A stretch of DNA of 39,878 bases from Candidatus Omnitrophota bacterium (GCA_030631915.1 DAOVKF010000001.1:1-39878); one strand, 5' to 3'. Positions 15,613 to 23,471 are shown, numbered from the stretch's first letter. A program made the numbers and translations. The notes: generated by a model from the sequence alone, not told the origin.

Positions 15613-17195
15613 ATTTGCAGCAGCCGAATGCTAACGACGTAACACAGACAGCGAACAGGTCCCGGAGCGTTGTTCCCGGGTCGGGATTATGCACGCGGTG
15701 TATTGACGGGTGCCGCGGGAATTGCGAAGTGTTTAAAGCGACCTTCAGGGGCCGCGAAGTGATCTATCCCGGCCCGTTCGGCGAGATCTCGGCCGGCGGA
15801 GACAAAGAATACCCGGTGGATTATTCACATCTTAACATACAGGGATACGCCATGGGCGCCAAAGGGCTTCCCGAAGGCGTGGAGGCCGGCCCGGACACCG
15901 CAACCTTTCCCGCTGTGAACACCGAAACCGGATACGGATGGGATAAAAAGGTAAAGATGAGGGTCCCGGCTTTTACAGGGGCGCTCGGCTCCACGGAAAT
16001 AGCCAGAAAGAACTGGGAGCATTTCGCGATCGGAGCGGCTATTTCCGGCGTTACTCTGGTCTGCGGAGAGAATGTTTGCGGCATTGACCCGGAATTGGAA
16101 CTGGACCCAAAGGGAAAGATCAAAAAAGCCCCTGACATGGACAGAAGGATAGAAACCTATAAGAAATTTCATGAGGGCTACGGAGAGATACTGGTCCAGA
16201 TGAACGTCGAAGACACCCGTTTGGGCGTCGCGGAATATGTAAGAAAGAAACACGACCTGGAGACCATTGAGCTTAAATGGGGACAGGGGGCCAAGTGTAT
16301 CGGAGGAGAGATCAAGGTCAAGAGCCTGGAAAGGGCGCTGGAACTTAAAAAAAGGGGATATATCGTTACTCCTGATCCGACGCTCAAGGCGGTCCAGAAC
16401 GCCTATAAAGCCGGAGCTATCAGGGAATTTGAACGCCATTCCCGCCTTGGATTCGTGACGGAAGAGGCTTTCTTCCAGGAGATCAAGCGTCTCAGGGATC
16501 TGGGGTTTAAGAGGATAACCCTGAAGACCGGCGCGTATCCGATGAGGGAACTTGCCATGGCCGTTAAATATTCGTCAATGGCCGGGATAGATCTTCTCAC
16601 GATAGACGGGGCTCCGGGCGGAACCGGGATGAGTCCGTGGAGGATGATGGAAGAGTGGGGGGTCCCGACGTTCTATCTCCAGTCCATGACTTATGAGATA
16701 TGTGAAAAACTAACGAAGAAAGGGATGCGGGTCCCGGACATCGCGATCGCGGGAGGGTTCTCCACCGAAGACCACATCTTCAAGGTGCTGGCCATGGGAG
16801 CGCCTTACGTGAAGGCGGTCTGCATGGGAAGGGCATATATGATCCCGGGCATGGTCGGCAAGAATATCGGATACTGGATCGATGGCAAGGACCTGCCTTC
16901 AACGGTTTCCCGATACGGCAAGACCCCGGAAGAGATATTTGTATGCTATGACGAGCTTGTCGAGAAATACGGAAACAGGATGAAAGAGATCCCCCTCGGC
17001 GCGATAGGGATCTACAGCTTTGCGCAGAAACTGAAAGTCGGGCTTCAGCAGCTCATGGCCGGGAGCAGGAATTTCAGGCTGGATACCATATCAAGGAAAG
17101 ACCTCATGTCCTTAACGGAAGAAGCCGCGAAAGTATCAGGCATTCCTTACGTGATGGACGCTTACAGGGAAGAGGCGGAAGCGGTACTTGGATAA
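15609..17195 (+). CDS. FMN-type glutamate-synthase-like protein, no glutaminase and no [3Fe-4S] motif
   Basis: A 528-residue protein matching only the central FMN domain of GltB. Seen: GQGAKCIGGEIK (equivalent to the QGAKPGEGG region), DGAPGGTGMSPWR (equivalent to GGDGGTG) and IAIAGGFSTEDH. The class II glutaminase domain and the GXGXG helix are absent, and no CX5CX4C-like cluster equivalent to GltB CVMLRHC is seen. The N-terminus has a cysteine cluster, CTRCIDGCRGNC (residues about 28-39), possibly for an Fe-S centre. It ends a tight four-gene operon with a terminator on its stop. It may reduce a 2-oxoacid or imine with electrons from the NuoEFG-like module. The real substrate is unknown and glutamate synthesis is only one possibility. 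Confidence 0.85.
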   Translation: MNLQQPNANDVTQTANRSRSVVPGSGLCTRCIDGCRGNCEVFKATFRGREVIYPGPFGEISAGGDKEYPVDYSHLNIQGYAMGAKGLPEGVEAGPDTATFPAVNTETGYGWDKKVKMRVPAFTGALGSTEIARKNWEHFAIGAAISGVTLVCGENVCGIDPELELDPKGKIKKAPDMDRRIETYKKFHEGYGEILVQMNVEDTRLGVAEYVRKKHDLETIELKWGQGAKCIGGEIKVKSLERALELKKRGYIVTPDPTLKAVQNAYKAGAIREFERHSRLGFVTEEAFFQEIKRLRDLGFKRITLKTGAYPMRELAMAVKYSSMAGIDLLTIDGAPGGTGMSPWRMMEEWGVPTFYLQSMTYEICEKLTKKGMRVPDIAIAGGFSTEDHIFKVLAMGAPYVKAVCMGRAYMIPGMVGKNIGYWIDGKDLPSTVSRYGKTPEEIFVCYDELVEKYGNRMKEIPLGAIGIYSFAQKLKVGLQQLMAGSRNFRLDTISRKDLMSLTEEAAKVSGIPYVMDAYREEAEAVLG

Positions 17196-17216
17196 ACAGG
17201 GGAACACCCTGTTTTT
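17194..17216 (+). terminator. Intrinsic terminator of the NuoE-GltS-like operon
   Basis: AAACAGGG (17194-17201) pairs with CCCTGTTT (17207-17214) around loop GAACA, with further T. The hairpin begins at the TAA stop codon of the GltS-like gene. Between here and the first operator at 17339 the only other feature is the purF-like remnant at 17231-17269. Confidence 0.8.
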
Positions 17217-17230
17217 AAGGGCATTGGCCC

Positions 17231-17269
17231 GTCCAGCAGTAGCGGCATGTCTTTTCTTCAGGCAGGCCG
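17231..17269. repeat. Left 39-bp direct repeat (copy of the 3' end of the purF-like gene)
   Basis: Matches 18664-18702 with one difference (first 29 bases identical). Read on the minus strand it encodes the GLPEEKTCRYCWTG end of the purF-like protein, without the rest of the gene. It therefore marks the far edge of an insertion, either as a target duplication or as an attachment-like site. Confidence 0.8.
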
Positions 17270-17338
17270 GTTCGTGAAGGCTTCGCGTGAACCTTACCTT
17301 ACAATGTAAATAGAGTCCCGCGGAGTCTGAGCACAATA

Positions 17339-17360
17339 ATTACAACATATAAGTTGTAAT
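17339..17360. promoter_or_regulatory. Operator O1 (inverted repeat)
   Basis: ATTACAAC-ATATAA-GTTGTAAT, two perfect 8-bp arms. The half-site TACAACAT recurs in O2 31 bp away centre to centre, about three helical turns, so the same face of DNA is presented. Likely bound by the HTH partner of the downstream pair. Confidence 0.7.
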
Positions 17361-17364
17361 TTAT

Positions 17365-17393
17365 TTGACAATACGACATATATGTTGTATAAT
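17365..17393 (+). promoter_or_regulatory. Consensus sigma-70 promoter of the AbiEii-like pair
   Basis: Perfect TTGACA (17365-17370) and TATAAT (17388-17393) with 17-bp spacing. Transcription should start near 17400-17403, almost exactly at the ATG at 17403, so the mRNA is probably leaderless or nearly so. Confidence 0.85.
17371..17390. promoter_or_regulatory. Operator O2 overlapping the promoter
   Basis: A 20-bp palindrome with one mismatched pair, ATACGACATA-TATGTTGTAT. It fills the spacer between -35 and -10 and reaches the -10, so a bound repressor would exclude RNA polymerase. It is related to O1. Confidence 0.7.
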
Positions 17394-17402
17394 TGTTCTA
17401 CA

Positions 17403-18122
17403 ATGAAAAAAGAGAAAATTTCAAGGTATCAGGACACGGTGCTCAGGGTTTTGGCGAACAAGATAGATGACTTCTATCTTGCCGGCGGCACCGCACTCTC
17501 TTTGTTTTATTTTCAACACAGATTATCTGTCGATCTGGATTTTTTTACTCCACATTTCTCATATAAGAGAATAGAAGAGATCGTTAGATATCTGGAAGGC
17601 GCTTTAGTGAAAGAAATTAAACTTATTGGACAAACGCTGGAAAAGGATAAGGCGAGGGTGCGGATCTATAATATATATTTCACGAAAAGAGATACCCTGA
17701 AAGTCGATTTTATCGAGGATCTTTTCAAACTCATTAAGCGGCCGAAAATAGTAGATGGCGTAAAAATATTATCTTTAGAGGATATATATCTGAGAAAACT
17801 GTATGCTATCGCCGGCATGATCCCTTTTCAGGACATAACAGGGAAAGAACGGTTTTTAGGCGGCAGGATAGAAGCAAAAGATTTTTATGATGTTTATTTC
17901 CTTTCGAGCACATTTATGTCTCTTTCGAGATTCGCGGAAAAATATACCGATAATACCGTAAAAGAAGGATTGATCAATTGGTTCCGCACTTATGACAGGA
18001 TGACCATGATGGACGATCTTTTAAGCTTGAATATAACTGAAAAAATAGACTATAAAAGCATGGATAAACATTTTAATGAAGAAATAGACAAGATCATCCA
18101 AAGGTATATAGAAAGAATATGA
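17403..18122 (+). CDS. AbiEii/AbiGii-family nucleotidyltransferase (putative toxin)
   Basis: A 239-residue cytoplasmic protein. The DNA-polymerase-beta-like nucleotidyltransferase motif is seen at the N-terminus: YLAGGTALSL followed by HRLSVDLDFF (about residues 26-50), with the D-x-D metal ligands. A helical C-terminal part with DIYLRKLYAIAG and AKDFYDVYFL matches the AbiEii family. Members act as toxins of type IV-like toxin-antitoxin or abortive-infection pairs by adding nucleotides to targets such as tRNA. An in-frame ATG at 17382 is rejected because it lies inside the promoter; 17403 gives MKKEK and a near-leaderless message. It overlaps the HTH gene by 4 bp. Visibly AT-richer than its neighbours, and flanked by direct repeats, consistent with transfer. 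Confidence 0.85.
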   Translation: MKKEKISRYQDTVLRVLANKIDDFYLAGGTALSLFYFQHRLSVDLDFFTPHFSYKRIEEIVRYLEGALVKEIKLIGQTLEKDKARVRIYNIYFTKRDTLKVDFIEDLFKLIKRPKIVDGVKILSLEDIYLRKLYAIAGMIPFQDITGKERFLGGRIEAKDFYDVYFLSSTFMSLSRFAEKYTDNTVKEGLINWFRTYDRMTMMDDLLSLNITEKIDYKSMDKHFNEEIDKIIQRYIERI

Positions 18123-18637
18123 AAAAAGACTGGTTATGGGACAGAAAAATAAGTCTTAGCGGGGCAAAAAAGATCCTCAGGGACTTTCAGGATAAAAAGT
18201 TCATTTTACTTGCCTCATTACTTTTGACACGAAAAAATGACCCCGAAGAGGTTTTCAGGGAATATATTGATCCGATCATGTTCTGCAAGAGCTGGCCTAA
18301 AATTAAGAAGAACATGCGTAAAAACAAATGGAGCGATAAACGGATCATTTTCTGGCAGGCCGTGTATGAGAAGCTCATGGAAAAATACCGCGGGGAAGGG
18401 ATCAGATTTAGGGAGAAGAAAGAGATAGCAATAGAGGAGATAAGCAGAAAGACAGGTGATCAAATACGAAGGATCAGAAGAGAGCAGGGGTTGTCCCAGA
18501 AGGAATTAGCGAAAAAAATGGGGGTTTCTCAACAGCAGATTTCCCGCATTGAAAAAGGCAAAGAGAATGTATCCCTGACAACGCTCACCGGTATTATGAA
18601 AGCCTTGAATAAAACAGTGAATATTACTTTTGGGTAG
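18119..18637 (+). CDS. HTH (XRE-family) protein, probable antitoxin/autorepressor
   Basis: A 172-residue protein. The C-terminal third is a Cro/C1-type helix-turn-helix (IRRIRREQGLSQKELAKKMG, then VSQQQISRIEKGKENVS, about residues 112-155). The N-terminal about 90 residues (KDWLWDRKISLSGAKKIL and on) are a small helical domain that I do not know by name but that accompanies AbiEii-type partners. It is translated by coupling from the nucleotidyltransferase stop (ATGA overlap; no good ribosome-binding site). The two operators at the shared promoter are natural targets for it. Antitoxin function is inferred from the pairing. Confidence 0.8.
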   Translation: MKKDWLWDRKISLSGAKKILRDFQDKKFILLASLLLTRKNDPEEVFREYIDPIMFCKSWPKIKKNMRKNKWSDKRIIFWQAVYEKLMEKYRGEGIRFREKKEIAIEEISRKTGDQIRRIRREQGLSQKELAKKMGVSQQQISRIEKGKENVSLTTLTGIMKALNKTVNITFG

Positions 18638-18659
18638 AAGCCGGGCACTACGGGCTTTT
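18638..18659. terminator. Weak terminator-like hairpin after the HTH gene
   Basis: AAGCC (18638-18642) with GGCTT (18653-18657), then TT. Short T-tract. It overlaps the last bases of the purF-like gene on the opposite strand, so the two converging transcripts end here. Low support. Confidence 0.35.
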
Positions 18660-20045
18660 GCCTGTCCAGCAGTAGCGGCATGTCTTTTCTTCGGGCAGGC
18701 CGATGGCTTCGACCATATCGTCAATGGTCTGATACCGCAAGGTGGTTACGTCAAGGTCCCGGGCGATCCATTCCACCATTTTACGGTATTTGCCGGAATC
18801 ATGGTCACAGTATTCCGACACGTCCTCTATGTCGTGCCCTTCCAGGCTTCGGATGGCTTTCCGGGCGGCCAGTTCATGGATGCTCCGCGTGGACAGACAG
18901 AATTTGCAGGGGAACATGAGCGGCGGGCACGCGGGCCTGACGTGAACCTCTTTGGCCCCGCATTCCCACAGTTTGGTCACCGTGAAATTCTTTAACTGCG
19001 TCCCTCTTACTATGGAATCCTCGCATACGACGATCCTGTTGCCCTCAATTATGTCCTTTATGGGGATGAGTTTCATGGTCGCGATCAGGTCGCGCGTTCC
19101 CTGCGACGGCGGCGTATAGCTCCGGCCGTATCCGGGCGTGTATTTTACCAGCGGCCTCCTCAAGGGTTTTCCGGACTCCATGGCATATCCCAGCGCGTGC
19201 GCGACCCCGGAATCGGGTATCCCGGCAACCAGGTCCACCTCGATGTCTTTATCTTTCCGCGCCAGGGACCTGCCGCATTTCTCGCGCACGGTCTCCACGT
19301 TGATGCCTTCATAACTCGAGGCGGGGAACCCGGTATATATCCAGAGAAAAGCGCAGATCTGGTTGTTTTTACCTCCCGGTCTTTTCTGCGCCATGCCCCG
19401 CTCGTTGAGCATGACTATTTCTCCGGGTTCCAGGTACTTTACCGTCTCGAACCCGTTATTCGGAAAAGCGCTGGTCTCGGAAGTGACTGCCCAGGCGTCT
19501 TCCCGTTTGCCTACGATAAGAGGCGTATATCCCAGGCGGTCCCTGGCGGCGTACACCCCGTCTTTATTCAGCAGCAGAAGGGAGCAGGAACCGTCGATCG
19601 CCTGGAACATTTTTTCTATGCCGTCTATGAGGCTGGTCCCCTGATTGATAAGTTTTGCCATCAGTTCCGTCACATTGACCGTCGCTGCGCTCATCTCGCT
19701 GAAAGAGATCCCCTTATCAAGAAGCGCTTCAGCCAGTTTTTCGGAGTTTTCTATGAGCCCGCTGGTGACGATACAGAACGGGCCGAACCTTGAATTAAGG
19801 AAGATCGGCTGTTCGTTACTGTCGCTGATAACCCCGATACCCTTGTTACCCGTCATCCGTCTGCAATCTTCATGGAATTTGGACTTGAACTGACTCTGGC
19901 TGATCTCATGGATCTGGCGCTGAAACACCTCTCCAAGGACCGCTATGCCCCCGTATTCCGTCCCCAGATGGGAGTGGTAATCCGTGCCGTATAACAGAAT
20001 GTCCGTACAATTTTCCCTGGAAACCACACCAAATATCCCGCTCAT
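18648..20045 (-). CDS. PurF paralogue with inactive glutaminase (amidophosphoribosyltransferase-like)
   Basis: 465 residues, colinear with PurF. The catalytic N-terminal cysteine is Ser here (MSGIFGVV; codon AGC), and the motifs around the glutamine site are lost: HRGEE-like becomes HLGTEYGG, and GHVRYST-like becomes IGVISDSN. The phosphoribosyltransferase loop CEDSIVRGT is intact. Cysteines for the Fe-S cluster are kept (NQICAF, CPPLMFPC and the terminal CRYC). This is a recognisable paralogue family seen next to carbamoyl-phosphate synthetase genes, for example in Bacteroidetes as I recall. GAGGAG lies upstream of ATG 20045 and carB lies 37 bp upstream on the same strand. It may use free ammonia or be regulatory; function is not known to me. 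Confidence 0.85.
   Translation of the reverse strand: MSGIFGVVSRENCTDILLYGTDYHSHLGTEYGGIAVLGEVFQRQIHEISQSQFKSKFHEDCRRMTGNKGIGVISDSNEQPIFLNSRFGPFCIVTSGLIENSEKLAEALLDKGISFSEMSAATVNVTELMAKLINQGTSLIDGIEKMFQAIDGSCSLLLLNKDGVYAARDRLGYTPLIVGKREDAWAVTSETSAFPNNGFETVKYLEPGEIVMLNERGMAQKRPGGKNNQICAFLWIYTGFPASSYEGINVETVREKCGRSLARKDKDIEVDLVAGIPDSGVAHALGYAMESGKPLRRPLVKYTPGYGRSYTPPSQGTRDLIATMKLIPIKDIIEGNRIVVCEDSIVRGTQLKNFTVTKLWECGAKEVHVRPACPPLMFPCKFCLSTRSIHELAARKAIRSLEGHDIEDVSEYCDHDSGKYRKMVEWIARDLDVTTLRYQTIDDMVEAIGLPEEKTCRYCWTGKSP
18664..18702. repeat. Right 39-bp direct repeat, within the 3' end of the purF-like gene
   Basis: Partner of 17231-17269 (one mismatch in 39). Here it is part of the intact coding sequence for GLPEEKTCRYCWTG, so the inserted 1.4 kb leaves the host gene's C-terminus complete. 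Confidence 0.8.
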
Positions 20046-20082
20046 CTTTCATCTCCTCTTGAGTGTCATCCCTGCTTGAGAG

Positions 20083-23000
20083 TCATCCCCGCGAAAGCGG
20101 GGATCTATCCGACTGATGATATTCCTGAAGCGCCTTTGGCAGTAATTTACGTGTTTTGACGGCTTCAATGCCCGTAATACTCGCTTCAGCGGCTGCGATC
20201 GACGTGACATACGGGGTTTTTCGCTGTATCGCCATCATGCGGATATAACTGTCGTCGTATTTGCTGTCACGCCCTATAGGTGTATTGATAATGAGCTGCA
20301 GGCCGTCATTTTTGATCGCGTCAGAGATATTGGGCCTTCCTTCATGCAGCTTGTTGATCCGGACGTTATTTATTTTGTTCTTGTTCAAGAACTCACTTGT
20401 CCCTTTTGTGGCGTAGATAGTGAACCCGAGCGCCACGATCTTTTGCGCGATGGGTAGCAGCGCCGGTTTGTCCTTATCGGTGACCGTCAGCAGCACATTC
20501 CCTTCGACCGGGAGTTTTGATCCAGCCGCTTCCTGGGCCTTGTAAAAAGCGAGCTCGAACGAATCCGCGATACCCATCACTTCACCGGTGGCTTTCATTT
20601 CCGGGCCGAGGAGCGGGTCGACCTCCGGGAACATATTGAACGGAAAAACGGCTTCTTTCACCCCTACGTAGGGCAAATGACGGGTCTTTAATTCAGGAAA
20701 ATCGCTTAACTTTTTTCCCAGCATGACCTGTGTCGCGACCCTGGCTATGGGCATGCCTGTCATTTTAGACACAACAGGGACGGTGCGGGACGCGCGCGGG
20801 TTCGCTTCAAGGATATAAACCATATCGTCACAGATAGCGTACTGTATATTCATGAGCCCGACGACTTTGAGTTCCTTCGCGATGATCGCGGTATATTTTT
20901 CAATTTGCTCAAGATGTTCTTTCTTTATGGTCCGGGTCGGGATGGAGCACGCGGAGTCGCCCGAATGAACTCCTGCCAGCTCGATATGTTCCATGACAGA
21001 AGCGATAAACGTTGCTTCGCCGTCGGATAACGCGTCAACCTCCGCTTCAACCGCTTTTTCAAGGAACCTGTCGATGAGCATGGGGTGTTCAGGGCTGACC
21101 CGGATAGCCTCGACCGCGTATTTTCTGAGCGATCCTTCGTCGTAAATGATCTGCATGCCCCGGCCGCCAAGAACGTAGGAGGGCCGCACCATGAGCGGGT
21201 AGCCGATCTTTTCCGCGATACTCAGGGCTTCCTCAAGTGACCGCGCTGTATCGCTCTCCGGCTGCGGGATCCCGAGCGCGATCATTTTCTCGCGGAACCG
21301 CTCTCGGTCCTCGGCGAAATGGATGCTTTCCGGCGATGTCCCCAGGATCCTGACACCGTTATCTTTCAGCTCCCGGGCTATGTTAAGGGGCGTCTGGCCC
21401 CCGAACTGGACTATAACACCTTCGGGTTTTTCTTTTTCATAAATGGACAGGACGTCCTCAACGGTCAACGGTTCAAAATAGAGTTTATCGGATGTGTCAT
21501 AATCGGTCGATACTGTTTCAGGGTTGCAGTTGACCATGATCGATCCATACCCTTCGTCGCGCAGGGCGAACGCGGCGTGAACGCAGGCATAGTCGAACTC
21601 TATCCCCTGCCCGATCCTGTTCGGCCCGCCGCCGAGGATCATGACTTTTCTGCTTGCGGAAACCGGGCTCTTGTCTTCAATGCTTTTATACGTTGAATAA
21701 TAATACGCGGCATTCTCCACACCGCTTACAGGAACAGCCTCGTAACGGGCCGTTTTCCCGATGGAGATCCTTTTATCCCGCACTTCTTTTTCGGCGACAT
21801 TAAAGAGCCCTGAGAGATATCTGTCGGAAAATCCCCACTCCTTCGCTTTCGCGAGTTCGGCATGGGGAAGGTCCTTCCACGCGCGGGAGAGCAGTTCTTC
21901 CTCAAGATCAACGAGCTCTTTTATCTCATTGATGAACCAGCGTCCGATATAGGTCAGGCTGTGAAGTTCGTCCACGCCCATGCCTTTACGCAACGCTTCA
22001 TACATCAGAAAGACGCGTTCACTCGAGGGAAAAGCAAGTTTTTGTTTCAGTTCGTTCAGTGAAAGTTCCTTGAAGTTCTTAGCGCCGCCCAGGCCGTAAC
22101 GGTTGATCTCCAGGGAGCGGATGGACTTCTGGAAAGACTCCTTGAAGGTTTTTCCGATACTCATGACTTCGCCGACGGCTTTCATTTGCGTGCCCAGGAT
22201 ATCAGTGGATTGGGAGAATTTTTCAAACGCCCATCGCGCGAATTTAACGACGACATAGTCACCGCACGGCGAGTATTTTTCAAGTGTCCCGTCCCTCCAG
22301 TAGGGGATCTCGTCCATGGTTAACCCGGCCGCGAGTTTTGTCGAGATGCGCGCGATAGGAAAACCGGTCGCCTTTGAAGCAAGCGCGGAAGAACGGGAAG
22401 TTCTCGGATTGATCTCAATGACCACCACTCTGCCGTCTTCCGGATTATGGGCGAATTGGATATTGGTCCCGCCGACGACCCCGATCGCGTCAACGATCTT
22501 ATAAGAGATATCCTGCAGCCGTTCCTGCAGCTCCGGAGGGACGGTCAGCATAGGGGCGGTGCAGAAACTGTCTCCGGTATGCACGCCCATGGCGTCGACA
22601 TTTTCAATAAAGCACACCGTGATCTTCTGGTTTTTCTCGTCTCTTACGACTTCAAGTTCCAGTTCTTCCCATCCCAGGACAGACTCTTCGACCAGGACCT
22701 GATGGACAAGGCTTGCGGCCAGGCCCCGGGTGACGATCGTTCTCAGCTCTTCCACATTGTAAGCCATGCCGCTGCCGGTCCCGCCCATAGTGTACGCGGG
22801 CCTGAGCACAACGGGATAACCGAGCTTTTCGGCTATTTTTTCAGCTTCCTCGACAGAATGACAGGGTTCGGATGCGGGAAGACCGAGGCCCAGGCCTATC
22901 ATGGTCTTTTTGAATTCGGTCCGGTCTTCGCCCCGCTCAATGGCTTCCGGCTTGACGCCGATCATCTCTACCCCGTATTTTTTTAAAAACCCGGACTTAT

Positions 23001-23307
23001 AAAGGCTGGAGGAAAGGTTAAGCCCTGTCTGTCCCCCTAAATTAGGGAGCAGTCCGTCAGGCCGTTCTTTTTCAATGATCGCCTCAAGGCTCTTGACAGT
23101 AAGCGGTTCTATGTAAGTTTTATCAGCCATGCCGGGATCCGTCATTATCGTGGCCGGGTTTGAGTTGACCAGCACAACTTCATAACCTTCTTCTTTTAAC
23201 GCCTTGCACGCCTGGGTGCCGGAATAGTCGAATTCACAGGCCTGTCCGATAATAATGGGGCCGGAACCGATTATAAGAATTTTGCTCAAGTCGCTGCGTT
23301 TTGGCAT
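20083..23307 (-). CDS. carB: Carbamoyl-phosphate synthase large subunit, copy 1
   Basis: 1,074 residues, normal CarB length. Two ATP-grasp halves (about 1-400 and 550-935), each with its motif: MGGTGSGMAY in the first, LGGRGMQIIY in the second, and PNLGGQTGLN and VQFGGQTPLN. A C-terminal allosteric MGS-like domain follows. It makes carbamoyl phosphate from bicarbonate, ammonia and two ATP for pyrimidines and arginine. It differs clearly from copy 2 (GTGSG versus GTGGG; SFCTAPMLT versus SITVAPQQT), so it is not a recent duplicate. GAGGAGAGGAG sits at its start. It forms an operon with the Ser-type PurF paralogue, divergent from carA. Its last nine or so residues are encoded by a palindromic repeat. 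Confidence 0.96.
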   Translation of the reverse strand: MPKRSDLSKILIIGSGPIIIGQACEFDYSGTQACKALKEEGYEVVLVNSNPATIMTDPGMADKTYIEPLTVKSLEAIIEKERPDGLLPNLGGQTGLNLSSSLYKSGFLKKYGVEMIGVKPEAIERGEDRTEFKKTMIGLGLGLPASEPCHSVEEAEKIAEKLGYPVVLRPAYTMGGTGSGMAYNVEELRTIVTRGLAASLVHQVLVEESVLGWEELELEVVRDEKNQKITVCFIENVDAMGVHTGDSFCTAPMLTVPPELQERLQDISYKIVDAIGVVGGTNIQFAHNPEDGRVVVIEINPRTSRSSALASKATGFPIARISTKLAAGLTMDEIPYWRDGTLEKYSPCGDYVVVKFARWAFEKFSQSTDILGTQMKAVGEVMSIGKTFKESFQKSIRSLEINRYGLGGAKNFKELSLNELKQKLAFPSSERVFLMYEALRKGMGVDELHSLTYIGRWFINEIKELVDLEEELLSRAWKDLPHAELAKAKEWGFSDRYLSGLFNVAEKEVRDKRISIGKTARYEAVPVSGVENAAYYYSTYKSIEDKSPVSASRKVMILGGGPNRIGQGIEFDYACVHAAFALRDEGYGSIMVNCNPETVSTDYDTSDKLYFEPLTVEDVLSIYEKEKPEGVIVQFGGQTPLNIARELKDNGVRILGTSPESIHFAEDRERFREKMIALGIPQPESDTARSLEEALSIAEKIGYPLMVRPSYVLGGRGMQIIYDEGSLRKYAVEAIRVSPEHPMLIDRFLEKAVEAEVDALSDGEATFIASVMEHIELAGVHSGDSACSIPTRTIKKEHLEQIEKYTAIIAKELKVVGLMNIQYAICDDMVYILEANPRASRTVPVVSKMTGMPIARVATQVMLGKKLSDFPELKTRHLPYVGVKEAVFPFNMFPEVDPLLGPEMKATGEVMGIADSFELAFYKAQEAAGSKLPVEGNVLLTVTDKDKPALLPIAQKIVALGFTIYATKGTSEFLNKNKINNVRINKLHEGRPNISDAIKNDGLQLIINTPIGRDSKYDDSYIRMMAIQRKTPYVTSIAAAEASITGIEAVKTRKLLPKALQEYHQSDRSPLSRG
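20085..20104. repeat. Palindromic intergenic repeat forming the end of carB copy 1
   Basis: ATCCCCGC-GAAA-GCGGGGAT, a perfect 8-bp inverted repeat preceded by GTC, as in the common GTCATCCCCGC... intergenic repeats of many genomes. It overlaps the TGA stop (20083-20085) and encodes the terminal RSPLSRG. A partial GTCATCCCTGC repeat lies next to it at 20065-20075. Confidence 0.7.
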
Positions 23308-23333
23308 CTCCTCTCCTCTTCGTTCCTTTCAGC

Positions 23334-23405
23334 GCGACTGCCCGGGTATCCTCGAGCTGAGGGAACGGTCGTTTGCCATGCTCCTACCAGGGCCTCTTTG
23401 CCCGG
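23334..23405. repeat. Dispersed repeat, copy A (single arm)
   Basis: Shares with the reverse complement of about 39672-39733 the blocks GACTG..CGGGTATCC, CG.TCGTTTGCCAT, TCCTACCAGGGCC and GCCCGG in the same order. It lies in the 5' leader of carB copy 1. The inverted second arm seen in the 39.6-kb copy is missing here. Confidence 0.7.
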
Positions 23406-23419
23406 AGCAGGCACCTTTC

Positions 23420-23447
23420 ATAATATCAATTTTAGAATACTTTTCAA
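23420..23447 (-). promoter_or_regulatory. Putative promoter of carB copy 1 (minus strand)
   Basis: On the minus strand TTGAAA (23447-23442) and TATTAT (23425-23420) with 16-bp spacing. This gives a leader of roughly 105 bases that includes repeat copy A. Confidence 0.45.
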
Positions 23448-23471
23448 CTGTTTTCTGTGATGGTAAGGGTG

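Noticed and set aside
17382..17402. Upstream ATG for the AbiEii-like protein
   Set aside because: It overlaps operator O2 and the -10 element, so it cannot be in the transcript from this promoter.
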